This document shows positions 47,777 to 57,059 of a stretch of DNA of 64,000 bases, one piece after another. The first letter of the stretch is position 1, and each line of letters opens with the position of its first letter. The notes under the pieces are model-generated. The model saw nothing but the letters and a program-made list of their open reading frames with translations, was not told where the DNA came from and did no database searches. Origin of the DNA: Skermanella rosea (GTDB lineage Bacteria > Pseudomonadota > Alphaproteobacteria > Azospirillales > Azospirillaceae). A program made the position numbers and the translations under genes. The stretch covers positions 1,285,001 to 1,349,000 of the forward strand of contig NZ_CP086111.1 in assembly GCF_016806835.2 (NCBI RefSeq). Reading direction: 5' to 3'.

Positions 47777-49011
47777 ACGGCGGGATGGAGATGGCCTCCG
47801 CGGCGGCGCTGACCGAGCTCCGGCAGGTCGGGATTCTCGACTGCCTGATCCTGGTGGTGGACGATACCGACTTCAACCGCACCTTGATCACCGCGATGCT
47901 CCGGCAGGCGGGGTTCCGCCGGATCGAGCATGCGGTCGACGGCATCGACGCGTTGCGCAAGATCGACCATGAAATGCCTGATCTGGTCATCCTGGACATC
48001 GTGATGCCCGGCCTGGACGGGTTCGAGGTGTGCCGGCGCCTGCGCGCCGAGGAGCGATTCGCCGATCTGCCCGTCCTTGTCCAGACCGCTCTGTCCAATA
48101 CCGAGGACCGCAACAAGGCATTCCAACTCGGCACCACCGACCTGATAACCAAGCCGATCGACCGGAACGAACTGCTGGCCCGGGTCCGCATCCACCTGGA
48201 GAACCGGATGCTGATCCAGGATCTCCAGCTCTACCGCACCCGGCTGGAGAACGAACTGGCCATGGCGCGGGAGATGTACGGCCACCTGCTGCCGACCGCG
48301 GCGATCTTCGACCAGATCAGCCGCGACAGCGGCGTGCGCATCCGTCATCACCGGGCCGTTTCGTCCGAACTGGGCGGCGACATCTGGGGCGTCATCCCGC
48401 TGCCGGAGGGACGCTTCGGGCTCTATCTCCTGGACATGACCGGGACCGGCGTATCGGCGGCCTTGAACGCGTTCCGCATGCATACCGTGCTCCACGAACT
48501 GGCGCCGCTAGCGTCTTATCCCTCCCGCTTCCTGACCGAGGCCAATGCTCGCGCGGTCGGGCTGTTCGAGTCGGACGAGCGGGCGGCGATGATCTATGGC
48601 GTGGTCGATCCGACCGCCGGGACCTTCTCCTACACCACCGCCTCGGCCCGGCGGCCGATCCTGGTCCGGCACGGCTCCGACACGGCGACTCTGGGCGAGG
48701 CCGACGGCGCGCCGGTCGGACATGCCGCCGGGAGCGTCTACCGCACCCGCACCCTGACGTTCGGGCCGGGCACCATGCTGCTTCTCTACAACAATGCCGT
48801 GCTGACCGCCCTGCCGGGCGACGGCGGCCGGGCGGCGGAACGGGCGCTCGCCGACCTCGCTGTTCCGGCCCTGCAGGCGCCCGGCCTGGATGAGGCCTGC
48901 GACCGCATGGTCGCGGCGCTCGCCCGCGCGGTCGGCGACCGCCCCGGCCAGGACATGACCCTGGTCTTCCTGGCCAAGGATGCCTGTAATCCTCCCTGGG
49001 CGGAGCGGTAG
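47773..49011 (+). CDS. REC-PP2C (SpoIIE-type) protein with degenerate phosphatase site
   Basis: The product is 412 aa. The receiver (residues ~25-145) is intact, with Asp75 in LVILDIVMPGLDG and Lys in LITKPID. The C-terminal PP2C domain has lost metal-site residues: GGDIWG at 201-206 instead of GGDxxD, DMTGTG at 221-226 instead of DxxGHG, and YNNA at 339-342 instead of YSDG; one Asp (GQDMTLVF) remains. It is therefore probably a pseudophosphatase or regulator. The neighbouring paralogue keeps all of these residues. Confidence 0.88.
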   Translation: MNGGMEMASAAALTELRQVGILDCLILVVDDTDFNRTLITAMLRQAGFRRIEHAVDGIDALRKIDHEMPDLVILDIVMPGLDGFEVCRRLRAEERFADLPVLVQTALSNTEDRNKAFQLGTTDLITKPIDRNELLARVRIHLENRMLIQDLQLYRTRLENELAMAREMYGHLLPTAAIFDQISRDSGVRIRHHRAVSSELGGDIWGVIPLPEGRFGLYLLDMTGTGVSAALNAFRMHTVLHELAPLASYPSRFLTEANARAVGLFESDERAAMIYGVVDPTAGTFSYTTASARRPILVRHGSDTATLGEADGAPVGHAAGSVYRTRTLTFGPGTMLLLYNNAVLTALPGDGGRAAERALADLAVPALQAPGLDEACDRMVAALARAVGDRPGQDMTLVFLAKDACNPPWAER

Positions 49012-50190
49012 ATGAGCAGTTCAGCCTCCGCACCGGTCAATATCCGGAATGCCCGGATTCTGGTGGTCGACGACAACCGGGTGAACCGCCACCTGCTGGT
49101 CGCCGTGCTCCAGCGCGGCGGGTTTCCCCAGGTGGAGATGGCCGAGGACGGGATCGACGCCCTGGCCAAGATAGAGGCGAACGCGCCCGACCTGATCCTG
49201 CTCGACCTGATGATGCCGAAGCTTGACGGCTTCGAGGTGTGCCGCCGGCTGCGCAACGACGCCAGCCGCCGGGACCTGCCGATCCTTGTCCAGAGCAGCC
49301 TGTCCAGCTCGGAGGACCGGACCCGCGCCTTCTCCGTCGGAGCGACCGATTTCGTCAGCAAGCCGATCAACGCGACCGAACTGCTGTCCCGCGTCCGCAT
49401 CCACCTGGAGAACCAGGCGCTGCTGCGCGACCTGCAAGGCTATCGCCGCCGCCGTCAGGGCGAGCTGGCACTGGCCCGGAGCATGCAAGAGCGGCTGCTG
49501 CCGGCCCCCTCGCGGCTGCGGGAGACCGAGGCCGACCTGGGCCTGAGCCTATCGGCGCATTTCGAGCCGTCCTCGGAACTGGGCGGCGACTTCTGGGACC
49601 TGCGGCGCGACGGGCGCGGCAGGCTGATCGTCTGGCTGGTCGATTTCTCCGGCCATGGCGTCGGCGCGGCGCTCAACACTTTCAGATTGCACGCCATCCT
49701 GCGGCAGATGGACCTGAACGATTTCGATCCGGCGGACCATCTGCGAGAAGTGAACGAACGGGTCTGTCCGCTCCTGCGCAGCGGCCAGTTCGCGACCATG
49801 CTGGTCGGCGTGGTCGATGCCGAGAACAACACGTTCCACTACGCTTCCGCCGGGGCGCCGGCGCCGATGGTCTGGCAGGCGGGCGATGCCGCGCCGGAGT
49901 TCGGCGACAGCAGCGGCTTGCCGGTCGGCATCCTGGCCTCGACCCGTTACCAGAACCGCGACCTGGCCCTGCCGGTCGGCGGCCGGCTGTTCCTCTACAG
50001 CGACGGTGCCAGCGAGCTGTGGACCGCCGAGGATACCGTGCTGGGCGAGGAGGGGCTGCTCGACCTCGTCCGCGGGCACATGCACCAGGAGGAGGATGCC
50101 GGCTTCCTGGCCGGCCTGCTCGGCTCCCTCACCGCGCTGGGCAGCTTCGACGACGACGTGACCGCGCTGGTGCTGACCCGAAGGGCATGA
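49012..50190 (+). CDS. REC-PP2C (SpoIIE-type) serine phosphatase, active-site intact
   Basis: The product is 392 aa, a tandem paralogue of the preceding gene, starting directly after its stop. Receiver: ILVVDDNRVNRHLL, Asp65 in LILLDLMMPKLDG, Lys in FVSKPIN. PP2C domain: GGDFWD, VDFSGHGVGAA, LFLYSDGASELW and FDDDVTALVL supply the expected metal ligands. It likely dephosphorylates the cluster STAS proteins when its receiver is phosphorylated, by analogy with HsbR of Pseudomonas and CrsR of Shewanella. It is the last gene of the cluster. Confidence 0.92.
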   Translation: MSSSASAPVNIRNARILVVDDNRVNRHLLVAVLQRGGFPQVEMAEDGIDALAKIEANAPDLILLDLMMPKLDGFEVCRRLRNDASRRDLPILVQSSLSSSEDRTRAFSVGATDFVSKPINATELLSRVRIHLENQALLRDLQGYRRRRQGELALARSMQERLLPAPSRLRETEADLGLSLSAHFEPSSELGGDFWDLRRDGRGRLIVWLVDFSGHGVGAALNTFRLHAILRQMDLNDFDPADHLREVNERVCPLLRSGQFATMLVGVVDAENNTFHYASAGAPAPMVWQAGDAAPEFGDSSGLPVGILASTRYQNRDLALPVGGRLFLYSDGASELWTAEDTVLGEEGLLDLVRGHMHQEEDAGFLAGLLGSLTALGSFDDDVTALVLTRRA

Positions 50191-50202
50191 CGCGATCGAC
50201 CG

Positions 50203-51003
50203 TCACTCGTCGGCGATCGGGTCGTAGAAGGCGGCGGAGAAGCCCGCCTTGTCCCGGCTCTCCTCGTTGAAGGGACGCTTCAATCCGCCCTTGAAATGGG
50301 TGCGGACGAGGTTCTGCCAAGTGGGAATCGGCGGGATGTCCAGTTTGTCGCAGACATGCTCGAACCAGCGCCGGCCGGCGGCCACGTGGGTGATCTCGTC
50401 GTCGTGGATGATCTGGAGCGCGTCGGCCCCGGCATCGTCGCCGACGGTGCGCAGGTTCCGGATCATGGCGGGCGTCACGTCCAGCCCGCGCGCCTCCAGC
50501 ACCAGCGGGACGATGGCAAGGCGGGCGGCGAGGTCGTGGGCGGTGTCCCGGCTGGCCTGCCAGAGCCCATCATGGGCGGGCAGGGCGCCGTAATGGCTGC
50601 CCAGGTCGGCCAAGCGGCGGCACAGCATGTCGAAATGCCGCGCCTCGTCGTCGGCGACCTGGACCCAGTCGTCGGTGAAAGCCTTGGGCATCTCCGCCCC
50701 GAAGCGGGCGACGATGTCCCAGGACAGGTCGATGGCGTTCAGCTCGATATGGGCGAGGGCGTGGATCAGCGCGGTCCGCCCGGCGACGCTGCCGGCCTTG
50801 CGGCGCGGCGGCATGTCGCGCGGCTGGCGCAGCTCCGGATAGTCCGGACGCGCCGGCCGGTCGGGCGGGACCGGCGGGCCGGGCGGCTCGATCCCGGCCA
50901 GCGCGCCGGTCCGCCACTCCTCGGCGAAGCGGCGGGAGAGGCGGACCTTCTCGGCAGGATCGGCGGTGGTCAGGACGGTGACGGCGGCAGACCGAATACT
51001 CAT
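50203..51003 (-). CDS. DUF455 ferritin-like protein
   Basis: The product is 266 aa. HIELNAIDLSWD, then VQVADDEARHFDMLCRRL and IIHDDEITHVAAGRRWFEHV supply the Glu and His residues expected for a ferritin-like four-helix di-metal site, as in DUF455. Its function is unknown. The ATG overlaps the cysQ stop (ATGA), so the two genes are co-translated. It is convergent with the phosphatase gene, 12 bases apart. Confidence 0.88.
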   Translation of the reverse strand: MSIRSAAVTVLTTADPAEKVRLSRRFAEEWRTGALAGIEPPGPPVPPDRPARPDYPELRQPRDMPPRRKAGSVAGRTALIHALAHIELNAIDLSWDIVARFGAEMPKAFTDDWVQVADDEARHFDMLCRRLADLGSHYGALPAHDGLWQASRDTAHDLAARLAIVPLVLEARGLDVTPAMIRNLRTVGDDAGADALQIIHDDEITHVAAGRRWFEHVCDKLDIPPIPTWQNLVRTHFKGGLKRPFNEESRDKAGFSAAFYDPIADE

Positions 51004-51800
51004 CGGCGGCCGTAGGCGATGAACTCCCCGTTCAGGAAATCCGGCTTGCCGTAGCCCAGCGGCTTGCCGTCGGGCGTCTCGATGGAGCCGCCGGCCGCCA
51101 GCAGGATGGCGTGTCCGGCCGCCGTGTCCCACTCGCAGGTCGGGCCGAAGCGGGGATAGACGTCCACCTCGCCGCGGGCGATCAGGCAGAACTTGAGCGC
51201 GCTGCTGGAGTGGCGGTGCTCCTTCACCAGCTTGCCCTCCAGGAACCTGTCGAGCCGTTCGCGGTCGCCGTGGCGGCGGCTGGACAGCACCACCAGCCCG
51301 TCCGGCGGAACCATGCGGGCGGAGATCGGCACGTCGCCGCGGCCCTGGACGCAGTGGACGGCGGTGCCGGGGCCGGCGGCGGCGTAGAGATCGCCGTCCA
51401 CCGGCAGGTACATGACGCCCAGGACCGGGACGCCGTCCTTCACCAGGCCGATATTCACGGTGAACTCGCCCGTGTGCTCGACGAAGCTGCGCGTGCCGTC
51501 CAGCGGATCGACCAGCCAATAGGTGCCGTGGTCGCCCGGCGGGGACTTGCCGGCGGCGTGCTGCTCCTCCGAGATGACGGGGATGTCCGGGGTAAGGTGG
51601 TGCAGGGCCGGAAGGATTACGGCTTCGGCGGCGTGGTCGGCGGCGGTCACCGGACTGCCGTCGGACTTGACGTGGGCGGTCACGGTGTCTGTGTAATACC
51701 GGAGTATGACCTGACCGGCCTCCCGCGCGATGGTGCGCACGGCCGGAAGCAACTTGGCAAAGCCGTGATCCAGGCTCTGATCCGCCCTACGATCTGACAT
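51000..51800 (-). CDS. cysQ: 3'(2'),5'-bisphosphate nucleotidase CysQ
   Basis: The product is 266 aa of the inositol monophosphatase superfamily. SDGSPVTAADHAAE, the Glu pair in VISEEQ, the metal-binding WLVDPLDGTRSFV and CEWDTAAGHAILLAAGG are conserved. CysQ removes PAP formed by sulfate assimilation. The ATG at 51800 was preferred to 51818 because GGGGGAC precedes it. Confidence 0.92.
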   Translation of the reverse strand: MSDRRADQSLDHGFAKLLPAVRTIAREAGQVILRYYTDTVTAHVKSDGSPVTAADHAAEAVILPALHHLTPDIPVISEEQHAAGKSPPGDHGTYWLVDPLDGTRSFVEHTGEFTVNIGLVKDGVPVLGVMYLPVDGDLYAAAGPGTAVHCVQGRGDVPISARMVPPDGLVVLSSRRHGDRERLDRFLEGKLVKEHRHSSSALKFCLIARGEVDVYPRFGPTCEWDTAAGHAILLAAGGSIETPDGKPLGYGKPDFLNGEFIAYGRR

Positions 51801-51869
51801 GAGTCCCCCAAAGGTCACAAGATGGGGAGCATACGCCCCCGCGCGACCCTTGGGGAACCCCTGCCGACG

Positions 51870-54194
51870 TTATTCGGCGGCGATCGCGGGGCGATGCTCC
51901 TGGATCAGGCGCCAAATCTTCTGCGGTGTTGCAGGCATGTCCACATGCCGCACCCCGTAGACCGACAGCGCGTCCACCACGGCGTTGATCACCGCGGGCG
52001 GCGCCCCGATCGCCCCGGCCTCCCCGGCACCCTTCATGCCGAGGGCGTTGGTCGTGCTGGGCACCTCGTTCAGCTTGAACTGGACGAACGGGATATTGTT
52101 GGCCCGCGGCATGCAATAGTCCATGAAGGAGCCGGTCAGGAGCTGGCCCGAATCGGGATCGTAGACGCATTCCTCGTACACGGCCTGCCCGATGCCCTGG
52201 CCGACGCCGCCATGGACCTGGCCGGCCAGCATCAGCGGGTTGAGCACCTTGCCGAAATCATCGACCACGGTGTAGCGCACGAACTCGATCCCGCCGGTAT
52301 CCTCGTCGATCTCCAGCTCGCAGATGTGGCAGCCGTTGGGGAAGGTCGCGGCCGGCGGCGTCCAGCGGGCCTCCTCGTCGAAGGCGAAGCCGCCGTCGGC
52401 GGGCGCGCTGGCCTTGGCGACGTCCTGGATCGTCACCTTGCGGTCGGTGCCGACGATGGTGAAGGTCCCGTCCTCGAACCCGATGTCCACGGCCGCAGCC
52501 TCCAGCAGCTCCGCCGCCTTGGCCCGGGCCTTCTCGATCACCCGTTCCGCCGTGTCGGACAGGGCGGCGCCGCCGACCGGGATGGAGCGGGAGCCGCCCG
52601 TGCCCGAGCCGAAGCTGATCCGCGCGCTGTCGCCCTGGACGATCTCGATGTCCTCCGCCGGGATGCCCAGCCGGTCGGAGACGATCTGGGTATAGGCCGT
52701 CTCGTGCCCCTGGCCGTTGGACTGGGAGCCGATCAGCACCGTCACCTTGCCGGCGCCGGACATCTGGATCGTCGCCTGCTCCGGCCCGCCGCCCGAGCAT
52801 GCCTCGATATAGGTGGCGAGGCCGATGCCGCGCAGCTTGCGGCGCGACCGCGCCTCCGCCCGGCGCTGCTCGAAGCTGGTCCAGCCCGACAGCTCCAGCG
52901 CGTCGTCCATGTTGCGGGCGAACTCGCCGGTATCATAGGTGAGGCCCAGCGCGGTGTTGAAGGGCATCGCCTCCGGCGGGATGAAGTTGCGCCGGCGCAG
53001 CTCGCCCGGATGCATCCCCAGCTCGCGCGCCGCCGCGTCCACCAGCCGCTCCAGCAGGTAGGCCGCCTCCGGCCGGCCGGCGCCCCGGTAGGCGTCCACC
53101 GGGTTGGTGTTGGTGAAGACGCCCTTGACCAGCACGTGGATCGCCGGCGTGGTGTAGACCCCGGCCAGCATGGCCGTGCCGGCGTCGGTCGGGATGTAAG
53201 GGCCGAAGTTCGACAGGTAGGCGCCCAGGTTGGCGACGGTGGAGACCCGCAGCGCCAGGAACCTGCCGTCGGCGTCCAGCGCCAGGTCGGCGTGGGAGAC
53301 GTTGTCGCGCCCGTGGTCGTCGCTGAGGAACGCCTCGCCCCGCTCCGACGTCCACTTGACCGGGCGGTTCAGCTTGCGCGCGGCGAACAGCGACAGGACA
53401 TATTCCGGATACATGAAGATCTTCATGCCGAAGCCGCCGCCCACGTCGGTGGTCAGCACGTGGAATTTCTCTTCCGGCTCGTTGAAGATCTGGGTCGCCA
53501 GCTGGGTGCGCAACCCGTGGACGCCCTGGCTGGAGACGTAGAGGACGTAGCGGTCGGTGTCGTCGATCGAGGCGAGGCAGGCCCGGCCCTCCATCGAGTT
53601 CGGCACGATCCGGTTGTTCACCAGGTCGATGCTGACCACCTTGGCGGCCTTGGCGAACCCGGCCTCGGTCGCGGCGTGGTCGCCCTTCTCCCACTCGAAG
53701 CTGAGATTGCCGGGCGCCTGCTCCCACACCTGGGGGGCGTTGGACGCCAGGGCGCCCACGGTGTCGGCGATGGCCGGCAGCTCCGAATAGTCGATCATGA
53801 CCAGTTCGGAGGCGTCGCGCGCCGCGTCCAGCGTCTCCGCGACGATGAAGACGACGGGGTCGCCCACGTGGCGGACGCGGCCCTTGGCGAGGGCCGGGCG
53901 CGGCGGCATCACCAGCGGCTGGCCGTTGCGCTGGACCAGCGGGACGTTGCAGGGCAGGGGGGCGATGCTGGCCGCCTCCAGGTCCTCCACCGTGTAGATG
54001 CCGAGCACGCCGGGGGCGCTGCGGGCGTCTTCCAGGTCGATGGAGACGATCTCCGCATGGGCGTGGGGCGAGCGCAGGACATACCCGTAGGTCTGCCCCG
54101 GCAGGGAGATATCGTCGGTATAGCGTCCGCGCCCGGTCAGCAGGCGGGCGTCCTCGGTGCGCGGCACCGCTTGTCCGATTCCAAACTTGGCCAT
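51870..54194 (-). CDS. CoxL-like molybdenum hydroxylase large subunit (form II type)
   Basis: The product is 774 aa of the xanthine oxidase family, with the aldehyde oxidase a/b hammerhead domain at the N-terminus (GQAVPRTEDARLLTGRGRYT) and the molybdopterin domain after residue ~170. The loop AYRGAGRPEAAYLLERLVDA is the form II version of the motif that reads AYRCSFR in true CO dehydrogenases. GEAGAIGAPPAVINAVVDAL carries the catalytic Glu. No small (2Fe-2S) or medium (FAD) subunit gene lies beside it, so its partners must be encoded elsewhere. The substrate is unknown. Confidence 0.9.
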   Translation of the reverse strand: MAKFGIGQAVPRTEDARLLTGRGRYTDDISLPGQTYGYVLRSPHAHAEIVSIDLEDARSAPGVLGIYTVEDLEAASIAPLPCNVPLVQRNGQPLVMPPRPALAKGRVRHVGDPVVFIVAETLDAARDASELVMIDYSELPAIADTVGALASNAPQVWEQAPGNLSFEWEKGDHAATEAGFAKAAKVVSIDLVNNRIVPNSMEGRACLASIDDTDRYVLYVSSQGVHGLRTQLATQIFNEPEEKFHVLTTDVGGGFGMKIFMYPEYVLSLFAARKLNRPVKWTSERGEAFLSDDHGRDNVSHADLALDADGRFLALRVSTVANLGAYLSNFGPYIPTDAGTAMLAGVYTTPAIHVLVKGVFTNTNPVDAYRGAGRPEAAYLLERLVDAAARELGMHPGELRRRNFIPPEAMPFNTALGLTYDTGEFARNMDDALELSGWTSFEQRRAEARSRRKLRGIGLATYIEACSGGGPEQATIQMSGAGKVTVLIGSQSNGQGHETAYTQIVSDRLGIPAEDIEIVQGDSARISFGSGTGGSRSIPVGGAALSDTAERVIEKARAKAAELLEAAAVDIGFEDGTFTIVGTDRKVTIQDVAKASAPADGGFAFDEEARWTPPAATFPNGCHICELEIDEDTGGIEFVRYTVVDDFGKVLNPLMLAGQVHGGVGQGIGQAVYEECVYDPDSGQLLTGSFMDYCMPRANNIPFVQFKLNEVPSTTNALGMKGAGEAGAIGAPPAVINAVVDALSVYGVRHVDMPATPQKIWRLIQEHRPAIAAE

Positions 54195-54414
54195 GTGATC
54201 TGAACCCCCCTGAAGGAATGCGCCGGCAGATTGTGCTGCCTGGTTGTGCCGTTGTCTTCGTAAGCCAGAGAGTTTATGCGCGTCCAGCCGGATGACAAAC
54301 CCCGGAAGTGGTCTTACCTGACATGTCCCGAAAAGATGCTTGGCGGGCGGCGCGGGGTCCTTATGTTGCAGGATGTTTCAAGGATCAGCCGAGCTTGGAA
54401 AGCACCGGAAAGCC

Positions 54415-55179
54415 ATGTGCGGACGCTATACCCTCGCGACTCCGGTCGCCGAAATGAGCCGGATGTTCGGCTTTCCCGACCTGCCGAACCTGCCGGCCCG
54501 CTTCAACATCGCGCCGACCCAGGACGTCGCGGTGGTGCGCTGGCTGGACGACGGGAAGCGGCGCGCGCTGTCCCTGGTGCGCTGGGGGCTGGTGCCCCAC
54601 TGGGCCGACGATCCGTCGATCGGCAGCCGGATGATCAACGCGCGGTCCGAATCGGTCGCCGACAAGCCGTCCTTCCGCAGCGCCTTCGCCCGCCGCCGCT
54701 GCCTGGTCCCGGCCGACGGGTTCTATGAATGGCAGCAGCATGTGCCCAAGGGGACGAAGAAGCAGCCCTTCCGCATCCGCCGCCGCGACCGGCAACCCTT
54801 CGCCTTCGCCGGATTGTGGGAGACCTGGAAGGGACCGAAGGGCGGCCCCGCCCTGGACCACCCGCTGGAGACGGTCACCATCGTGACGACCACGGCCAAC
54901 GGCGTGCTGAAGCCGCTGCACGAGCGGATGCCGGTGATCCTTGCCGAGGACGACTATGCCGCGTGGCTGGACCCGGAGACCTCCGGGGAAGCCGCCGGGG
55001 CGCTGCTTCGGCCCTGCCCGGAGGATTGGCTGGAGGCCTATCCGGTCAGCACGCGGGTGAACAGCGTGCGGAACGACGATCCGTCGTGCGTCGATCCCGT
55101 CGAGGGGGCTGGGGTGGCGGCGGGGGCGGGAGGTTCGGCGGAGCCGGCGCCGGAGCCGAGACAGCCGAAGCTGCTGTGA
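54415..55179 (+). CDS. SRAP-family protein (HMCES/YedK-like)
   Basis: The product is 254 aa. MCGRYTLATP places the catalytic Cys2 right after the initiator Met, as required for the DNA-protein crosslink to abasic sites. RFNIAPTQDVAVV, the active-site NARSESV and the His in LHERMPVIL are conserved. It is divergent from the CoxL-like gene. The C-terminal ~30 residues are a Gly/Ala/Pro-rich tail beyond the usual domain. Confidence 0.94.
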   Translation: MCGRYTLATPVAEMSRMFGFPDLPNLPARFNIAPTQDVAVVRWLDDGKRRALSLVRWGLVPHWADDPSIGSRMINARSESVADKPSFRSAFARRRCLVPADGFYEWQQHVPKGTKKQPFRIRRRDRQPFAFAGLWETWKGPKGGPALDHPLETVTIVTTTANGVLKPLHERMPVILAEDDYAAWLDPETSGEAAGALLRPCPEDWLEAYPVSTRVNSVRNDDPSCVDPVEGAGVAAGAGGSAEPAPEPRQPKLL

Positions 55180-55713
55180 CGGGGGGATGACGCCCCCCGG
55201 GGTTTGGCCGTGGATGTCATCAAACGTGATCATGGCGGCGGGCGGCGGGCGCTCCTGTTCCGGAGGTGTCGAGGGGGCCACAGATTACGGCGATGGCCAC
55301 AGATGGGGGCGATATGTGAGCTTTTGTCATGATCGGACGGTGGCGTTCCTTCCTTTCGTCTCCTTATGATCTTCTTTCATCTCCTTCCATCATGCGCGGG
55401 CTTGACCCGCGCATCCACGTGCGAACCATCACGGCGAAGGATGCTGACATCATCCCCCCCGGAGCATGTCAGCAAACGTATTCATCCGCGCGTGGGAGCA
55501 GGCGGGTACCGTGGGTCCTGATATTCACGCTGCAAAGATCCGGCACCGAGATGCAGCGGCAAGCCTAGCGCGAATTGGTGAAGGAATAGCTTCCTGACAG
55601 ATCGGAAGATGCTTTCGCGCGAGCGTTTCAACTATTTTTATACAAATAGGAGATAAAGAAGGCGCCAGAACGTCCGCAAGGTAGTGCGGGCACCGAGGCG
55701 CCGGCCCGATTCC
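55180..55713. other. Gap of about 530 bases
   Basis: No convincing gene. It contains the CTTGA-loop palindrome at 55392-55414 and an AT-rich stretch near 55630-55660 that may be the promoter for the next gene. The short ORF from 55329 crosses the palindrome and is not credible. Confidence 0.5.
55392..55414. repeat. CTTGA-loop intergenic palindrome, copy 1
   Basis: ATGCGCGGG and CCCGCGCAT are exact inverted 9-bp arms around CTTGA. A second copy with different arms but the same loop, inverted, is at 57843-57865. This looks like a dispersed alphaproteobacterial palindromic element. Confidence 0.65.
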
Positions 55714-56544
55714 ATGCCGGCCGATCCACAGGCAATCGGGGGCACGGACTTGGACAAGGGCAGGGATCTGGTCGCCGCGCTGGCGGGGATGTTCATGGTG
55801 GCCTGGGCCGGCGGCGGGGCGGGTGTCGCCGTCGCGGCATCCTCCGACGGGGCGGACCCGCTGAAGCGCTATATCGAGGCGATCTCCGACGCGGCCGTTC
55901 CGACCCCGGCCAAGATCGACGATCGCCTGGTGCCCATCCGTCGCGATAACGCGGCCCTGCGCTGGGAGACCGAGGCTGCCGACTCCCGGGTCAAGGTCGT
56001 ATCCTGGATGTCGGAAAGCGCGTTCCAGCGTTTCTATTCCCAGCCGGAGGAACTGCCGGCGGACAAGTCGGCCCCGCCGAACTGGGGCACGGTGATGTGG
56101 GTGACGGCCGTTCCGCAGGTGCAGGACTTCTGCCGCTCGCTGGGCACCGGCGACACGGTCGCGATCACCAATCGCCTCCTTCAGCTTTTCGGGCTGCCGC
56201 CGACCGGTCAGAACGCGCGCTTCGTGGAGATGTGGGTGTCGCCCAAGGACATGTTGCGCCCCTGTCCCGACCGCGAAGTGGACGACAGCCGCTGCGAGGT
56301 GGATACGGCGAGCGACGTGGATGATTATCGGACCTGGTTCACCGGCAACTATGCGAAGTCCTACAACGCCTCCGGTTTTCCGTGGACCCGGCTGGGATAC
56401 ACCTATGACTGGGCGCCCGCCGACGACAAGGCGAACCCGAACAAGCCCAAGGGCGCCAGCGAGTTCATCCTGAGGCCGGGAACGCCCTACACGATCACGG
56501 GGCGGTACACGACCGCGGAGTATTGCCGGCGGCCGGCGCGGTGA
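55714..56544 (+). CDS. Hypothetical exported protein
   Basis: The product is 276 aa from the ATG at 55714 (or a GTG at 55684). An N-terminal hydrophobic segment (VAALAGMFMVAWAGGGAGVA) ends near AVAA-SS, suggesting a signal peptide or anchor after a ~15-residue hydrophilic start. The mature part contains RDNAALRWE, PNWGTVMWVTAVPQVQDFC and LRPGTPYTITGRYTTAEYC. Several cysteines could form disulfides. No family is recognised, and the gene stands alone before tRNA-Leu. Confidence 0.7.
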   Translation: MPADPQAIGGTDLDKGRDLVAALAGMFMVAWAGGGAGVAVAASSDGADPLKRYIEAISDAAVPTPAKIDDRLVPIRRDNAALRWETEAADSRVKVVSWMSESAFQRFYSQPEELPADKSAPPNWGTVMWVTAVPQVQDFCRSLGTGDTVAITNRLLQLFGLPPTGQNARFVEMWVSPKDMLRPCPDREVDDSRCEVDTASDVDDYRTWFTGNYAKSYNASGFPWTRLGYTYDWAPADDKANPNKPKGASEFILRPGTPYTITGRYTTAEYCRRPAR

Positions 56545-56625
56545 AGGCGGGGCCGTGATGCAGGGCGGTGAATTTGATTGACCCCGGGGTGCCGGCGAGT
56601 ATGATCCCGGCACTTTCCCCAGGGA

Positions 56626-56712
56626 GCCCCTGTGGCGGAATCGGTAGACGCGGCGGACTCAAAATCCGTTGCCAGTGATGGCGTGCCAGTTCGAGTCTGG
56701 CCGGGGGCACCA
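56626..56712 (+). tRNA. tRNA-Leu (CAA)
   Basis: GCCCCTGTGGCGGAATCGG opens the gene. The anticodon stem-loop is GCGGA-CTCAAAA-TCCGT (anticodon CAA), a long variable arm follows, AGTTCGAGTCT is in the T arm, and CCA is encoded at the 3' end. It is the second leucine tRNA in the window and stands at the edge of an AT-richer stretch with a toxin-antitoxin pair. Confidence 0.97.
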
Positions 56713-57059
56713 ATCAAACCAAAGCTTCGTGCGCAAGAGGGTCTGTTGCGGGCTTCACTCAATGACTGTATTGCAGTCTCGCCTGGGTAGCAGGAGATAC
56801 GTAATCAGACGTGAGCCAGGTAAGTTCCGGGGTATGTTGCCCGGCGGCTGGCCATGTCAAATTGCGGCGCTGTCTTGATAAAGATGCGCCTCACTCACAT
56901 TGAAGCTTAGTGCGTTGTTTTTCCAAGAGAGAAGTGATTCCTGCATTGTCCTCGGCGAATGAAACCGCTTTCTTTTCAAAATGAACCAGGCATTGAAAGT
57001 CATCTTTGTTTCACTGTCATTAGGGAGCTGAACATCACTCGTCCTGTACACGGCCTACC
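56713..57059. other. AT-richer stretch after tRNA-Leu
   Basis: The 347 bases between the tRNA and the toxin gene have lower GC than their surroundings. A 64-codon minus-strand ORF (56857-57051) has no recognisable product. No integrase and no repeat of the tRNA 3' end were found within the window. Confidence 0.45.

Noticed and set aside
56713-57059. Genomic island attachment site at tRNA-Leu(CAA)
   Set aside because: The tRNA 3' end is not repeated downstream in the window and no integrase gene is present.
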